Notes under the pieces: generated by a model
Seen by the model: only the letters and a program-made list of their open reading frames with translations
Databases searched by the model: none
Told to the model about the DNA's origin: nothing
NCBI RefSeq assembly: GCF_007859635.1
Contig: NZ_CP042306.1
Location: 1,054,001 to 1,118,000, forward strand
Direction of reading: 5' to 3'
Origin: Sphingomonas panacisoli
GTDB lineage: Bacteria; Pseudomonadota; Alphaproteobacteria; Sphingomonadales; Sphingomonadaceae
Length of the DNA: 64,000 bases
Made by a program: the position numbers and the translations under genes
Part shown: positions 27,843 to 37,455 of the stretch, in pieces
Numbering within the stretch: position 1 is the stretch's first letter
Layout: the number at the start of each line of letters is the position of its first letter

Positions 27843-30548
27843 CTACGAAGCGAGTTTCCGCAGCACGTAGTGCAGGATGCCGCCGTTCAGGAAATATTCG
27901 AGCTCGTTGACGGTATCGATCCGGCAGCGCGTCAGGAACGTTTCCGTCAAGCCGTCGGCGCGGGTCAGTTCGACCTCGACGTCCTGACGCGGACGCAGCC
28001 CCCCGACGTTCTTGATCGTGAAGGTCTCGTCACCGGTCAGGCCGAGCGTCTGGCGCGTGACGCCATCGGCGAACTGCAGGGGCAGTACGCCCATGCCGAC
28101 CAGGTTCGAACGGTGGATGCGCTCGAAGCTCTCGACGATCACCGCGCGCACGCCGAGCAGGTTGGTGCCCTTCGCCGCCCAGTCGCGTGACGATCCGGTG
28201 CCGTATTCCTTGCCCGCGACGATCACCATCGGGACGCCGGCCGCTTTGAACTTCATCGCCACGTCGTAGATCGGCATGACCTGGCCGTCGTAGCGCGACA
28301 TGCCGCCCTCGACGCCGGGGACCATCTCGTTCTTGATGCGGATGTTGGCGAAGGTGCCGCGGACCATGACCTCATCGTTGCCACGCCGCGCGCCGTAGGA
28401 ATTGAAGTCGGCGCGGCTGACCTGATGCTCCTGCAGGAACGTGCCGGCCGGACTGTCGGCCTTGATCGAGCCCGCGGGGCTGATGTGGTCGGTCGTGATG
28501 CTGTCGCCGAGGATCGCCAGCGGTCGCGCCTCGATGATGTCGCCTACCGGCGCGGGCGTCATCGTCATGCCCTCGAAATAGGGCGGGTTGTGGATGTAGG
28601 TCGATCCGGCACGCCAGGTGTAGGTGTCCGACCCTTCGATCTGGATCTCGCGCCACTTCGCGTCGCCCTGATAGACGGCGCCGTAGCGGCTTTCGAACAT
28701 GCCGCGGTCGATGTTCGCGGCCATCGTGTCGGCGACTTCCTGGTTGGTCGGCCAGATGTCCTTCAGGAATACGTCATTGCCGTCCGAACCTTGGCCGATC
28801 GGCGTTTCGACCATGTCCTCGGTCACCGTGCCCTTCAGAGCGTAGGCTACGACGAGGGGAGGAGAAGCCAAGAAATTCGCCCGAACATCAGGGCTTACGC
28901 GGCCTTCGAAATTTCTGTTTCCGGAGAGCACCGAGGCGGCGACGAGGTCGTTTTCGTTGATTGCCGAGCTCAGTTCGGGCGCCAGCGGGCCGCTATTGCC
29001 AATGCAGGTCGTGCAGCCATAGCCGACCAAGTTGAAGCCGATCGCGTCCAAGTCCGCGGTCAGGCCGGCCTTGGTCAGATAATCGGTCACCACCTGCGAC
29101 CCCGGCGCCAGCGAGGTCTTGACCCACGGCTTGGGCTTCAGGCCCTTCGCGTGCGCCTTGCGCGCGACCAGCCCCGCCGCGACCAGTACGCTGGGGTTGG
29201 AGGTGTTGGTGCAGCTGGTGATCGCCGCGATCACCACATCGCCGTCGCCGATGTCATGCGAACGACCCTCGACGCTCACCCGGTTTGGGCGGTCCTTGTG
29301 GTAAAGCTTTGAAAGGTCGCCGTTGAATACCTCGTCCACCTTGTTGAGGCTCACGCGGTCTTGCGGGCGTTTCGGGCCCGCCAGCGACGCGACGACTTCG
29401 CCCATGTCGAGCTCGAGCGTGTCGGTGAAGATTGGATCGGGCGCATCCGCGTGGCGCCAGAAACCCTGCGCCTTCGCATACGCCTCGGTCAGCGCGATCG
29501 TCGCCTCAGGCCGCCCCGTCAGCCGCATGTAATCGAGCGTCTTGTCGTCCACCGGGAAGAACCCGCACGTCGCGCCGTACTCAGGCGCCATGTTGGCGAT
29601 CGTCGCGCGATCCGCCAGCGTCATGCTGTCCAGCCCCGGCCCGTAGAATTCCACGAACCGCCCGACGACACCCTTCTGCCGCAGCATCTGCGTCACGGTC
29701 AGCACCAGGTCGGTCGCGGTGATGCCCTCGTTCAGCGAGCCCGTCAGCTTGAACCCGACCACTTCGGGGATCAGCATCGACACCGGCTGGCCGAGCATCG
29801 CGGCCTCCGCCTCGATCCCGCCGACGCCCCAGCCGAGCACGCCCAGCCCATTGACCATCGTCGTATGGCTGTCCGTCCCGACCAACGTGTCCGGATACGC
29901 GATCGTCGCGCCACCCTTGGCCCGATCCCCGCTCTCGACCGACGACCACACCGCTTGGCCGATATATTCGAGGTTCACCTGGTGACAGATGCCCGTCCCC
30001 GGCGGCACCACCTGGAAATTGTCGAGCGCCTTCGACCCCCATTTCAGGAACTCGTAGCGCTCGAAATTGCGCGCATATTCCAGGTCGACGTTGTCGCTGA
30101 ACGCCTTGGGCGTGCCGAATTCGTCGACCATCACCGAGTGATCGATGACGAGGTGGACGGGCACCAGCGGATTGATCTTCGCGGCATCGCCGCCCAGCTT
30201 CGTGATCGCGTCGCGCATCGCCGCCAGGTCGACCACGCAGGGCACGCCGGTGAAATCCTGCATCAGCACGCGCGCCGGGCGATACTGGATCTCGCGGTCG
30301 GGCGCGACCGGGTTTGCCTGCCAGTCGATCAGCGCCTGGACGTCCTCGGTCGTGACGGTCACCCCGTCCTCGAACCGCAACAGGTTCTCGAGCAGCACCT
30401 TCATCGAGAAGGGCAAGCGGGAAATGTCGCCGAGCTTGGCGGCCGCCTTGGCCAGGCTGAAATAATCGTAGGATTTGGCGCCGGCGGTGCCCCCATTGAT
30501 CGTAAGCGTGTCGCGCGTGCCGAGCGAGTCCTGGCCAATGGCGGTCAT
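27843..30548 (-). CDS. acnA: Aconitate hydratase A
   Basis: The 901-residue enzyme has AcnA/IRP1 length. Its [4Fe-4S] ligands are in SCTNTSNPS (near 447) and [10 protein letters not shown] (near 513). Catalytic arginine and serine regions [14 protein letters not shown] and [10 protein letters not shown] are intact. It isomerises citrate and isocitrate in the citric acid cycle. It converges with the GGDEF/EAL gene, leaving three bases between them. The 185 bases before its start are very GC-rich and hold its promoter. Confidence 0.97.
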   Translation of the reverse strand: MTAIGQDSLGTRDTLTINGGTAGAKSYDYFSLAKAAAKLGDISRLPFSMKVLLENLLRFEDGVTVTTEDVQALIDWQANPVAPDREIQYRPARVLMQDFTGVPCVVDLAAMRDAITKLGGDAAKINPLVPVHLVIDHSVMVDEFGTPKAFSDNVDLEYARNFERYEFLKWGSKALDNFQVVPPGTGICHQVNLEYIGQAVWSSVESGDRAKGGATIAYPDTLVGTDSHTTMVNGLGVLGWGVGGIEAEAAMLGQPVSMLIPEVVGFKLTGSLNEGITATDLVLTVTQMLRQKGVVGRFVEFYGPGLDSMTLADRATIANMAPEYGATCGFFPVDDKTLDYMRLTGRPEATIALTEAYAKAQGFWRHADAPDPIFTDTLELDMGEVVASLAGPKRPQDRVSLNKVDEVFNGDLSKLYHKDRPNRVSVEGRSHDIGDGDVVIAAITSCTNTSNPSVLVAAGLVARKAHAKGLKPKPWVKTSLAPGSQVVTDYLTKAGLTADLDAIGFNLVGYGCTTCIGNSGPLAPELSSAINENDLVAASVLSGNRNFEGRVSPDVRANFLASPPLVVAYALKGTVTEDMVETPIGQGSDGNDVFLKDIWPTNQEVADTMAANIDRGMFESRYGAVYQGDAKWREIQIEGSDTYTWRAGSTYIHNPPYFEGMTMTPAPVGDIIEARPLAILGDSITTDHISPAGSIKADSPAGTFLQEHQVSRADFNSYGARRGNDEVMVRGTFANIRIKNEMVPGVEGGMSRYDGQVMPIYDVAMKFKAAGVPMVIVAGKEYGTGSSRDWAAKGTNLLGVRAVIVESFERIHRSNLVGMGVLPLQFADGVTRQTLGLTGDETFTIKNVGGLRPRQDVEVELTRADGLTETFLTRCRIDTVNELEYFLNGGILHYVLRKLAS

Positions 30549-30733
30549 GCGGGTCCTTTCCCCTGATGTGTGCCAGTCATGGGCGCGGCGGGGAGGCGAG
30601 GGCTGCGGCGCGAGGCCGGCCCCTCGCGCGGGCGCGCCCGGACGGGCGAATGCGAGAGTCGAGGGGGCCGATAGCAGGGGTAGGGGGAGGGGGGAAGGGT
30701 GGGGTTAGGCAGGCCAGTTACGCACGTTTGCAC

Positions 30734-31315
30734 CTAAATCCTAATGTTACTAATAATCCCTTTTGCAAGCTCTATGGAGCTTTCGCCTTGGGATGTTTGC
30801 TCGGGTCTATGCATTCGCATAATGCGGATCTCATATGTCGCTAGCGTAACGGGGGACGGCGATGAGTACAGAGCAACGCGCTGCTTCTGCTCATCTAGCA
30901 GAAGCATAAGGCGACTATGGATTTCTTTTTCAATACGCATGGCTCTTCTGAGCGACCGGACGCTGCGCTGGCGATTATACGCAAGATATAGCAGCCAAAT
31001 ACCAAGAAGAATTGAAACGACTGCTCCTAATACCAGGAAAGTGATTGGAAAGTCGATCCAGGAATTTGGGTTTTTAAACTGGGCTGCTCGTCGATATGCG
31101 TCTGCCTGAAAAAAAGCCATTATTCCAACACCCATAGCTGCATAGGTGCCTAGTACGGAGAAGAGCATGGTTGAGCGATTTCGGTCAAAATCTTGCTGAA
31201 AAGAGTCTATTGTGGCCGTAGAATTCTGGGCCAGCTCCAGTAGTTCCTCGAATTCTTTTTGAACTCTTTCTGCTGTCTCTCGACGCCGTGGTGCATTTTC
31301 GATATCATCGCTCAT
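30734..31315 (-). CDS. Uncharacterised two-helix membrane protein, partner of the GTPase
   Basis: I do not recognise this 193-residue family. An N-terminal charged helix (about residues 8-46) with coiled-coil character leads into two membrane helices (about 49-70 and 89-113). The loop between them is about 20 residues. The C-terminal 80 residues are cytoplasmic, Arg/Lys-rich and helical. Its ATG overlaps the GTPase stop (ATGA), so the two are translationally coupled. The DNA is far more AT-rich than the neighbours, indicating horizontal gain. The layout would suit a membrane effector or anchor controlled by the GTPase, which is inference. Confidence 0.6.
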   Translation of the reverse strand: MSDDIENAPRRRETAERVQKEFEELLELAQNSTATIDSFQQDFDRNRSTMLFSVLGTYAAMGVGIMAFFQADAYRRAAQFKNPNSWIDFPITFLVLGAVVSILLGIWLLYLAYNRQRSVRSLRRAMRIEKEIHSRLMLLLDEQKQRVALYSSPSPVTLATYEIRIMRMHRPEQTSQGESSIELAKGIISNIRI

Positions 31316-32139
31316 GGGTGATTTTCCAAAATTTGAGCAATTCCTCGCATAAAATCAAGTAATAATCCGTTCTGTTCTTGCCTTTTCAAAGCAGATTGTG
31401 CTAATTCATTATTCCATGAAAAGTCGACCTCGTAAGCAGAGACTTGCATAATATATATTGATAAATTGTCTGCGCCAATTTCATTTTGAAAATTGCGTAA
31501 GGCCTGACTGAATGGACTGGATCCTGATGGATGGTAGTACGCGAGGGACTCGTTTCTACGGTCAGAAAAAAGATCAACTTTGTTGACCGCAACTACCAAC
31601 CATTTTGGTCGAAAAGCTCTGTGAAAACTTCGGCGCAAATCATTCAATAGAATATCAAGTTGACGTAATTCGAACGCGAGGTTTGCCTCGCGTAGTTTCT
31701 CTATCGTATCCAAATCATCATCATTAATCCGCGCTAACGCGATGGCCGGGTCGCGAGGAGCTACGAAGCCCCAATCAACAACATGGATTACGCCTTCAAG
31801 CGAATCGCTAAATGTAAAGGCTTCAATCGCCCCTTCAGAGCGAAATCCGTCCTGCCCGGGTAGGACGCGCACAAGTTTGGCCCAAGTGCCGGCATCAAAG
31901 ACTTCAGGTTCCACCGCGCGAGATTCTTGTGGAAGTTCAAACGCTAAGTCTCTCGCGCGTCCATGCATCTGAGCTGCTAAAACAGTTTTGCCCGCACCAG
32001 CATGCCCCGTCACCACAATCTGTGTGTCGCCACGATCCAAATAGACCTTCAACTTGGTCCAATAGCGTTGGATTAAGTGGCGATTATCATAGGCCTTTTT
32101 GCCGCCTCTGAGCAATGATGTGACAGTGGTCCATTCCAT
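31312..32139 (-). CDS. P-loop GTPase-like protein, accessory island
   Basis: The 275-residue protein has a clear P-loop, GHAGAGKT (residues 45-52). A likely switch-II equivalent is VVDWG (about 121-124). The guanine-specificity motif is NKVD (186-189) and an SA motif (234-235) fits G5. No typical G2 threonine is evident. It resembles Ras/Era-like TRAFAC GTPases in outline, but I cannot place it in a named family. The base composition is strongly AT-rich (17 of 60 bases are G or C at 31441-31500). It overlaps the downstream membrane-protein gene by four bases, so the pair forms one operon. Confidence 0.7.
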   Translation of the reverse strand: MEWTTVTSLLRGGKKAYDNRHLIQRYWTKLKVYLDRGDTQIVVTGHAGAGKTVLAAQMHGRARDLAFELPQESRAVEPEVFDAGTWAKLVRVLPGQDGFRSEGAIEAFTFSDSLEGVIHVVDWGFVAPRDPAIALARINDDDLDTIEKLREANLAFELRQLDILLNDLRRSFHRAFRPKWLVVAVNKVDLFSDRRNESLAYYHPSGSSPFSQALRNFQNEIGADNLSIYIMQVSAYEVDFSWNNELAQSALKRQEQNGLLLDFMRGIAQILENHP

Positions 32140-32172
32140 CGTGCCTAACTACTGCCCTTTGGCAGCGACCGT

Positions 32173-32409
32173 CTAGTGCCTCGGTCGGCCGAGGTTTGTC
32201 ATCCCCCCTTTCCGCAAGGCCCCCGCCTTGTGCGCCGCCTTCTTCCCCTCGTCCGTCTCGACGATAAACTCGGGATTGTCCTTCGACGCGGCGACCTTGT
32301 GGTCCTTGATCCTGATCGGGCTGGTGATCTTCTTCACGACCTTGCCCGTGGCGGTGCCGCCGTGGCTCTGCCAGCTTACCTTGTCGCCGGGCTTCAGCGT
32401 CTTCGTCAT
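32173..32409 (-). CDS. DUF2945 (hypervirulence-associated TUDOR-like) protein, copy A
   Basis: The 78-residue product starts at ATG 32409; GGAGG five bases upstream overlaps another in-frame ATG at 32421, so the second ATG is preferred. The sequence follows the DUF2945 pattern: KPGDKVSWQSHGGTATGKV near the start and NPEFIVETDEGKKAAHK near the end. The domain is a small SH3/TUDOR-like barrel of unknown role. A paralogue lies at 33449-33655 with closely similar DNA, including the upstream flank. Confidence 0.82.
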   Translation of the reverse strand: MTKTLKPGDKVSWQSHGGTATGKVVKKITSPIRIKDHKVAASKDNPEFIVETDEGKKAAHKAGALRKGGMTNLGRPRH

Positions 32410-32636
32410 CCTCGCCTCCATGGGGTGTGCAGGGGTAAGCGCAGGATCATCGCTCGCGGTTCCCGACGCGGAGTGAATCCGCGTCGTCGGTCGGCGCTGT
32501 GGCGCCGCCGGCCGGTCGCGGCTTGAGCCTCGATTTAGCGCCGCTAAATCCTAGGCCGCCGCGACCTTTTTTGCTGTCCTACAAGGGTTTGGATGAGATA
32601 ACTGGGCCGCGCCTTTTTCACCCCAAGGAGCACCCC

Positions 32637-33419
32637 ATGCCCGCAAAACGCCCCTACACGCAGTGGACGGCGGATACCGAGATCGCGTTCATCATGGCGC
32701 TCCGGTTCCACGGGCGCGCGACGCTGGCGGCGGCGGAGCTCGGGAAGACGCCGGCGGGGGCGTATCAGCGGCGGAAACGCTGTCCCGATTTCGCGGCGAA
32801 GTGGGAAGGGGCGCTCGACGAATGGCGCAAGCGCCACGCCGCCGAGAGCGCGCCGCCGGCGCCCGATGCCGGCGACTTGCCGATCGTCGAGCATTTCGAC
32901 GGCTTCACCAAGGATCGCCGCCGCGCCTTCCTCCGCAAGCTGACCGAGACCGGCGATGTCGAGGAGGCGTGCCGCTATGTCCGCCTGACGCCGGCGGGCG
33001 CGTACAAGCTGCGGCGCGAGCATCCTTCGTTCCGAGCGGCGTGGGATAAGGCGCTGGGGCAGTCGGTGTCGACGCTCGAACAGGCGGCGATCGACCGCGC
33101 GGTGCACGGCGTCGAGGAGCCGGTGTGGCATGCCGGCAAGATCGTCGGCACGCGCGTGGTGCGGTCGGACTCGCTGCTCAAGACGATGCTCCAGCGCGGC
33201 GGCACGGCGATCCGCGTGCTGAAGACCAACAAGGAGCGGGTCGCGGCGGCGCAGGAAGCGGCCAAGGCGGCGGGCGGATCGTTCGTGTCGGGGACCGCGC
33301 GCTCGGACGAGGAAGTGTTCGACAGCATCACGTGGAAGTTCGAGCGGCTCGAGGCGAAGATGCGCGGGGACGATGTGGCGCAAGCGGTTCGCTGGCTGGC
33401 GGAGGGGAAGATACCGTGA
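32637..33419 (+). CDS. Helix-turn-helix protein resembling a phage terminase small subunit
   Basis: The 260-residue product starts at ATG 32637, seven bases after AAGGAG. Two similar helical units occur: one with AAAELGKTPAGAYQRRKR...DFAAKWEGAL (about residues 27-60) and one with ACRYVRLTPAGAYKLRRE...FRAAWDKAL (about 117-150). This doubled pattern resembles the DNA-binding part of small terminase subunits. The C-terminal part is helical. No other packaging gene is nearby, so it is an orphan. It lies between the two DUF2945 copies. Confidence 0.65.
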   Translation: MPAKRPYTQWTADTEIAFIMALRFHGRATLAAAELGKTPAGAYQRRKRCPDFAAKWEGALDEWRKRHAAESAPPAPDAGDLPIVEHFDGFTKDRRRAFLRKLTETGDVEEACRYVRLTPAGAYKLRREHPSFRAAWDKALGQSVSTLEQAAIDRAVHGVEEPVWHAGKIVGTRVVRSDSLLKTMLQRGGTAIRVLKTNKERVAAAQEAAKAAGGSFVSGTARSDEEVFDSITWKFERLEAKMRGDDVAQAVRWLAEGKIP

Positions 33420-33448
33420 GGGTCCCGGCGCGACGTGAGCCCGCGCCG

Positions 33449-33655
33449 CTATCTCTTTGTGAGTGCTTCGGGCTTGTGGGCGGCTTTTTTCCCCTCGTCG
33501 GTCTCCACGATGTACTCAGGATTGTCCTTCGACGCGGCGACCTTGTGAGACTTGATCTTGGTCGGGCTGGTGATCTTCTTCACGACCTTGCCCGTCGCGG
33601 TGCCGCCGTGGCTGTTCCAGCTCACCTTGTCGCCGGCCTTGAGCGTCTTCGTCAT
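33449..33655 (-). CDS. DUF2945 (hypervirulence-associated TUDOR-like) protein, copy B
   Basis: The 68-residue product starts at ATG 33655, after the same GGAGG arrangement as copy A. Its protein is nearly the same as copy A through NPEYIVETDEGKKAAHK and then ends earlier. DNA similarity continues upstream of the start for about 60 bases, so the copies arose by segment duplication. The conserved coding sequence suggests both are still under selection. Function is unknown. Confidence 0.8.
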   Translation of the reverse strand: MTKTLKAGDKVSWNSHGGTATGKVVKKITSPTKIKSHKVAASKDNPEYIVETDEGKKAAHKPEALTKR

Positions 33656-33858
33656 CCTCGCCTCCATGGGTGTGCGGGCTAAGCGCGGGAGGATTGCGCG
33701 CGGTTCCCGGCGCGGCGTGAATTCGCGGCGGCTGGTCGGTTTTGCCGTAATTGGTATTGCGCGCGGCCGCGCGGCGGAACATATGGCCGCTCCGGATCAT
33801 TGCCTTGATCCAGATTGTAACCAGCGTAATCAGAGGACCGTTCGGGTGACCGAGCCTG

Positions 33859-34147
33859 ATGATGCGGGGGGAACCGCGAACGCCCCCGCGCGCCTTATCG
33901 CATCGCGGCGCTGCTCCGCGACCGTTCGTCGAACAAGTTCAACGTCTTCCTGATCGACCTGTCGACCAGCGGTTTCCAGGCGGAGGCGCATCCGTCGCTC
34001 GATCCCGGCGCGATCGTGTGGCTGACCATCCCGGGGATGCAGGGGCTGGAGGCGACCGTGATGTGGCGCAAGCGCGCGGTGATCGGCTGCAGGTTCAACC
34101 AGCCGCTCCACCCCGCGGTGTTCGATCACCTGGTGGCGCGGCAGTAG
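33859..34147 (+). pseudogene. PilZ-domain protein (cyclic di-GMP receptor-like), frameshifted
   Basis: No single frame covers this gene, but the two frames join cleanly at a run of six G at 33866-33871. Removing one G gives an open frame of 96 codons from ATG 33859 to TAG 34145. The repaired protein is a compact PilZ domain with the RxxxR motif RAPYR near the N-terminus and DLSTSG about 25 residues later, the two cyclic di-GMP-binding signatures. It is convergent with pit. The motifs falling exactly in place support both the call and the frameshift. Confidence 0.75.
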
Positions 34148-34148
34148 C

Positions 34149-35162
34149 TCAGAACAGCGTGGTCAGCCCGTAGAACGCCGCGCCCACCGCGGCGCTGGCG
34201 GGGATGGTGATGACCCAAGCGATCACGACGTTCTGCGCGACGCCCCAGCGCACCGCGCTCGCGCGCTTCGCGACGCCCGCGCCGATCACGCTGCCGGTGA
34301 TGGTATGCGTGGTCGATACCGGGATGCCGAGAAGGCTGGCGCCGAAGATCGTGATCGACCCGCCCGCCGAGGCGGCGAACCCCTGATGCTGCGACAACTT
34401 GGTGATGCGGCTGCCCATCGTCTCGATGATCTTCCACCCGCCCGACAGCGTGCCCAGGCCCATCGCGATGTAGCAGCTAAACGCGACCCAGTGCGGAATC
34501 TCGAACTTGCCGGACAGGTGCCCGGTCGAAAACAGCAGGACGGTGATGATCCCCATCGTCTTCTGCGCGTCGTTCAAGCCGTGGCTGAGCGAGAAGGCGG
34601 CGGAGGAGAACAGGTGCAGGACGCGGAAGCTGCGTTCGGACGTTTTGCTCGTGGCGCTCTTGAACAGCCAGCTGCTGATCAGCATGACCGCCATCGACAC
34701 CGCCATCCCGATCAGCGGCGACAGCACGATGAACAGCAATGTCTTGTTGAGCCCGGTCCACTGGATCGCGCCGAACCCGGCATGCGCCACGCCCGCGCCG
34801 ATCACCCCGCCGACCAGCGCATGGCTCGACGACGACGGGATGCCCTTCAGCCAAGTGACGACATTCCAGAACATCGCCCCGGCCAGCGCGCCGAACACGA
34901 CGCTGGGCGTGATCAGATCCTTGTCGATCAACCCCTTGCCCATCGTTTCGGCGACCTTGTGCAGCCACGGAAAGGCGAGCGTCAGGAAATAAGCCGCGAA
35001 GTTGAACACGCCGGCGAACAACACCGCGTGGACCGGCTTGAGGAGCCGGGTCGATACGACCGTCGCGATCGAATTGGCGGCGTCGTGCAGGCCGTTCAGG
35101 AAATCGAACGCCAGCGCGACCAGGATCAGGCCGATCAGCAGGGGGAGGGCAAGCTCGTGCAT
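34149..35162 (-). CDS. pit: Inorganic phosphate transporter, PiT family
   Basis: The 337-residue protein has about ten membrane helices and the duplicated PiT signatures: FDFLNGLHDAANSIATVVSTR near the N-terminus and SHGLNDAQKTMGI in the second half. It moves phosphate, probably with a metal-phosphate complex or cation, across the inner membrane. It lies 19 bases after the DUF47 gene, the standard pairing of PiT with its accessory regulator. Confidence 0.93.
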   Translation of the reverse strand: MHELALPLLIGLILVALAFDFLNGLHDAANSIATVVSTRLLKPVHAVLFAGVFNFAAYFLTLAFPWLHKVAETMGKGLIDKDLITPSVVFGALAGAMFWNVVTWLKGIPSSSSHALVGGVIGAGVAHAGFGAIQWTGLNKTLLFIVLSPLIGMAVSMAVMLISSWLFKSATSKTSERSFRVLHLFSSAAFSLSHGLNDAQKTMGIITVLLFSTGHLSGKFEIPHWVAFSCYIAMGLGTLSGGWKIIETMGSRITKLSQHQGFAASAGGSITIFGASLLGIPVSTTHTITGSVIGAGVAKRASAVRWGVAQNVVIAWVITIPASAAVGAAFYGLTTLF

Positions 35163-35181
35163 CGGAAGGGTGCGCTATCGA

Positions 35182-35826
35182 TCAGGCGTGATCGATGACG
35201 ATGCCGTCGATCTCGTTCGCGACATCCTCGAACGCATCGACGATCCGCTCGAGATGCTTGAACACCTCGCGCGCGACGGCGAAGCGCATCGGATCCTTTG
35301 GGCCGTATTGCGTGAAGGCACGCTTGAGGCCCGCGCGGTGAATCTCGTCGGCATGGCTTTCCATGCGGACCAGCCGCTCGGTCAGTTCGTGGAGGCGGGC
35401 GCCGTTGCGGCCGACGTCGCGGAGCAGCGGCATCGCTTCGGCGGTCAGCCGCGCGGCATCGACGATGATCGCCGCCATGTCCTTCATTTCCTGGTCGAAC
35501 ACGCGCACATCGTAGACGTCCATCGCCTGGACGGCGGCCTGCATCTCGTCGATCGTATCGTCCATCGACCCGATCAGCGCGGTGATCGAACTGCGGTCGA
35601 ACGGAGTCAGGAAGGTTTCGCGGACGGTCTTGAGCACCTGGCGCGTGATGTTGTCGGCGTCGTGCTCGCGCTCGATCACTTCCTGGATATGATCCGCGAC
35701 GCTGCCTTCGTTCGCGACCAGCCGCGACAGTGCATCGGCGGCGCTGACGATGGTGACGGCATGCGCCTCGAACTGTTCGAAGAAATTGCCCTGCTTGGGC
35801 AACAGGCGCTGAAACCAGGCGAACAT
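35182..35826 (-). CDS. DUF47 (PhoU-like) phosphate-transport accessory protein
   Basis: The 214-residue all-helical protein starts at ATG 35826 after AAGGA. It begins FAWFQRLLPKQGNFF and contains EREHDADNITRQVL and ESHADEIHR, the ExxxD metal-binding pairs of PhoU-like helical bundles. DUF47 proteins accompany PiT transporters and modulate uptake. The upstream NUDIX region has no stop before this ATG, so a fused product is possible as the sequence stands. Confidence 0.88.
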   Translation of the reverse strand: MFAWFQRLLPKQGNFFEQFEAHAVTIVSAADALSRLVANEGSVADHIQEVIEREHDADNITRQVLKTVRETFLTPFDRSSITALIGSMDDTIDEMQAAVQAMDVYDVRVFDQEMKDMAAIIVDAARLTAEAMPLLRDVGRNGARLHELTERLVRMESHADEIHRAGLKRAFTQYGPKDPMRFAVAREVFKHLERIVDAFEDVANEIDGIVIDHA

Positions 35827-36382
35827 GGGACTGATCCTTGATTGGGTGGCGGCGATCACGCCGAGCCGCTTGGTCGCGGCCTTGAATTCGGTGGGGCCGA
35901 ACGAACGGATGAGGTCGGCCAGGTCGGGTTCGTCGACCATTTCGGCGGCATCGTGCAACGGCACCCAGCGACGCTCGCGCTGGTCCTGTTCCTTCCAATG
36001 CTCGAGCTCGCGATTGACCGCGAGCGGGAAGACATCGACATCGACCATCAGCGACGCGCCGTTACGCTGGCGCTTGCGATAGCGATACGAGCCAAGCGGT
36101 GTCGGGCACACGAGGCCGCGTACGCCGGCTTCCTCATCGGCCTCCAGCGCGGCGGCGGCATGCGCCGCGATGCCGCTGGCGGGATTGCCCTTGGGCAACA
36201 CCCAGCGCTTGTTCTCACGCGAGGTGATCAGCAGCACGCGTACCGGCGCGTCCACGCCGGCTCCGTCGGTGCGATAGGGCAAGGCGGCGATCTGGCGAAT
36301 GAATTTGCTCCCGCGTGTGCCCCGAGCGAATCCCCCGATGGGGGCGGCACGCCCGAACGGCTCTATTGCGCCTTTGTGACAC
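35827..36382 (-). CDS. NUDIX hydrolase (DIPP-like), reading into the DUF47 gene; 5' end uncertain
   Basis: The frame encodes a NUDIX domain: ITSRENKRWVLPKGNP, then a degenerate NUDIX box ending ALEADEEAGVRG, then GSYRYRKR. WVLPKG plus the divergent box resembles enzymes acting on diphosphoinositol or dinucleoside polyphosphates. No stop precedes DUF47 ATG 35826, so the two domains are in one frame. The start is unclear: no ATG lies between FIRQIAALPYR and the divergent gene at 36401. GTG 36382 is usable only if one base is dropped near the C5/G5 runs at 36332-36344. The boundary given here is therefore approximate. Confidence 0.65.
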
Positions 36383-36400
36383 TCCTGTGAAACAAAGAAG

Positions 36401-37420
36401 ATGCGCTGGTTGCTCGCCTTCCTGACCCTGTTCGTGGCTATCCCGGCTTTCGCCCAGGCGGTCCCCGAGTCGCCGGTCTGTCGCCGGGTCGCCGACGTCG
36501 CCACCGTCCGCATCGACCCGGATGCGGCCCTGCGCCTCGCCGACATCGGCCTAGACCGTGCCGGTATCTTCGCGCGCATGGTTGAGACGTCGATCCCCGA
36601 GACGATGGGCTGCTGGGCAATGCCGGCGGGCAATTTCGACAGCCAGCTAATCTCGGTCGGGATGGCGCAGTGGAATTTCGGGACGGGCAGCCTGCAGCCG
36701 GTGCTGACCGCGTGGCGCGGGCAGTTCCGGCACAAGCGCGACTTCAAACGAGCGCGCGACGCCTTGGCGCCAAGCTATGGCAAACTGCTATTTTCGAAGG
36801 ACTGTCTGGCGGTGCCAGTTGCGGACAAGTGTCGCGCGGCGATCCTGGCGGCGGAGGACGAGAAGGGGCGGCTGACGCCCGTGCTCGCGGCAGAACTCAC
36901 CGCGTTGTTCGAAAGCGACGCGATGCTGCAGGTGCAGACCGACACCTATATCGCCTTGCTCGACAAGGTGCGGCTCGACCTGCTCCGCGTCTTTCCAGCC
37001 GGCCCGATGACATTGCGCAAGGTGCGCTGGGCGATCGACACACGCGTGCAGCAGGGGTTCTTGCCGGGCGACGAGGACATCGCCCGGCTCCGTGCCAAGC
37101 TGGCGGCGATGCCCGAGGCGGAGCGTTGGCCGCGGCTGCGCGCGATCTTCGACTGGTATGGGGCGCTCGCACGGACGATCGACCAGGATGGCATTTCGCG
37201 CGACGCCGCATGGAACGTCGCGGCATGGAACTGCCTGATCGACGCCGGGCGCGTCGATGCCGAACAGTACGAGCTGATGAGCTTGACCTTCCTTCGCAGT
37301 CGCACCGCGATCGGCAATTCGGGGCGGTGGCAGGCGTTGGCGTTCGAACGCCGCGCCAAGATCGTGCTCGGCGTCGGCAGCGTGAGCGGTGTGCGCGACG
37401 GAGCGTGCCCCGCGGCTTAG
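36401..37420 (+). CDS. Exported protein, lysozyme/peptidoglycan-binding-like
   Basis: The 339-residue protein has a signal peptide (MRWLLAFLTLFVAIPAFAQA). The mature part includes a stretch, SQLISVGMAQWNFGTGSLQP, that recalls the lysozyme-like fold of some bacterial hydrolases and peptidoglycan-binding proteins. Four or more cysteines suggest disulfide bonds. I do not recognise catalytic residues with confidence. It stands alone between the divergent NUDIX gene and the histidine kinase. Confidence 0.6.
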   Translation: MRWLLAFLTLFVAIPAFAQAVPESPVCRRVADVATVRIDPDAALRLADIGLDRAGIFARMVETSIPETMGCWAMPAGNFDSQLISVGMAQWNFGTGSLQPVLTAWRGQFRHKRDFKRARDALAPSYGKLLFSKDCLAVPVADKCRAAILAAEDEKGRLTPVLAAELTALFESDAMLQVQTDTYIALLDKVRLDLLRVFPAGPMTLRKVRWAIDTRVQQGFLPGDEDIARLRAKLAAMPEAERWPRLRAIFDWYGALARTIDQDGISRDAAWNVAAWNCLIDAGRVDAEQYELMSLTFLRSRTAIGNSGRWQALAFERRAKIVLGVGSVSGVRDGACPAA

Positions 37421-37455
37421 ATTCGCTTTAACCATCATGGTTTAGGGCAAAGCGG

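Noticed and set aside
32637..33419. Prophage or gene transfer agent cluster
   Set aside because: Only a small-terminase-like gene is present; no large terminase, portal, capsid, tail or integrase is nearby.
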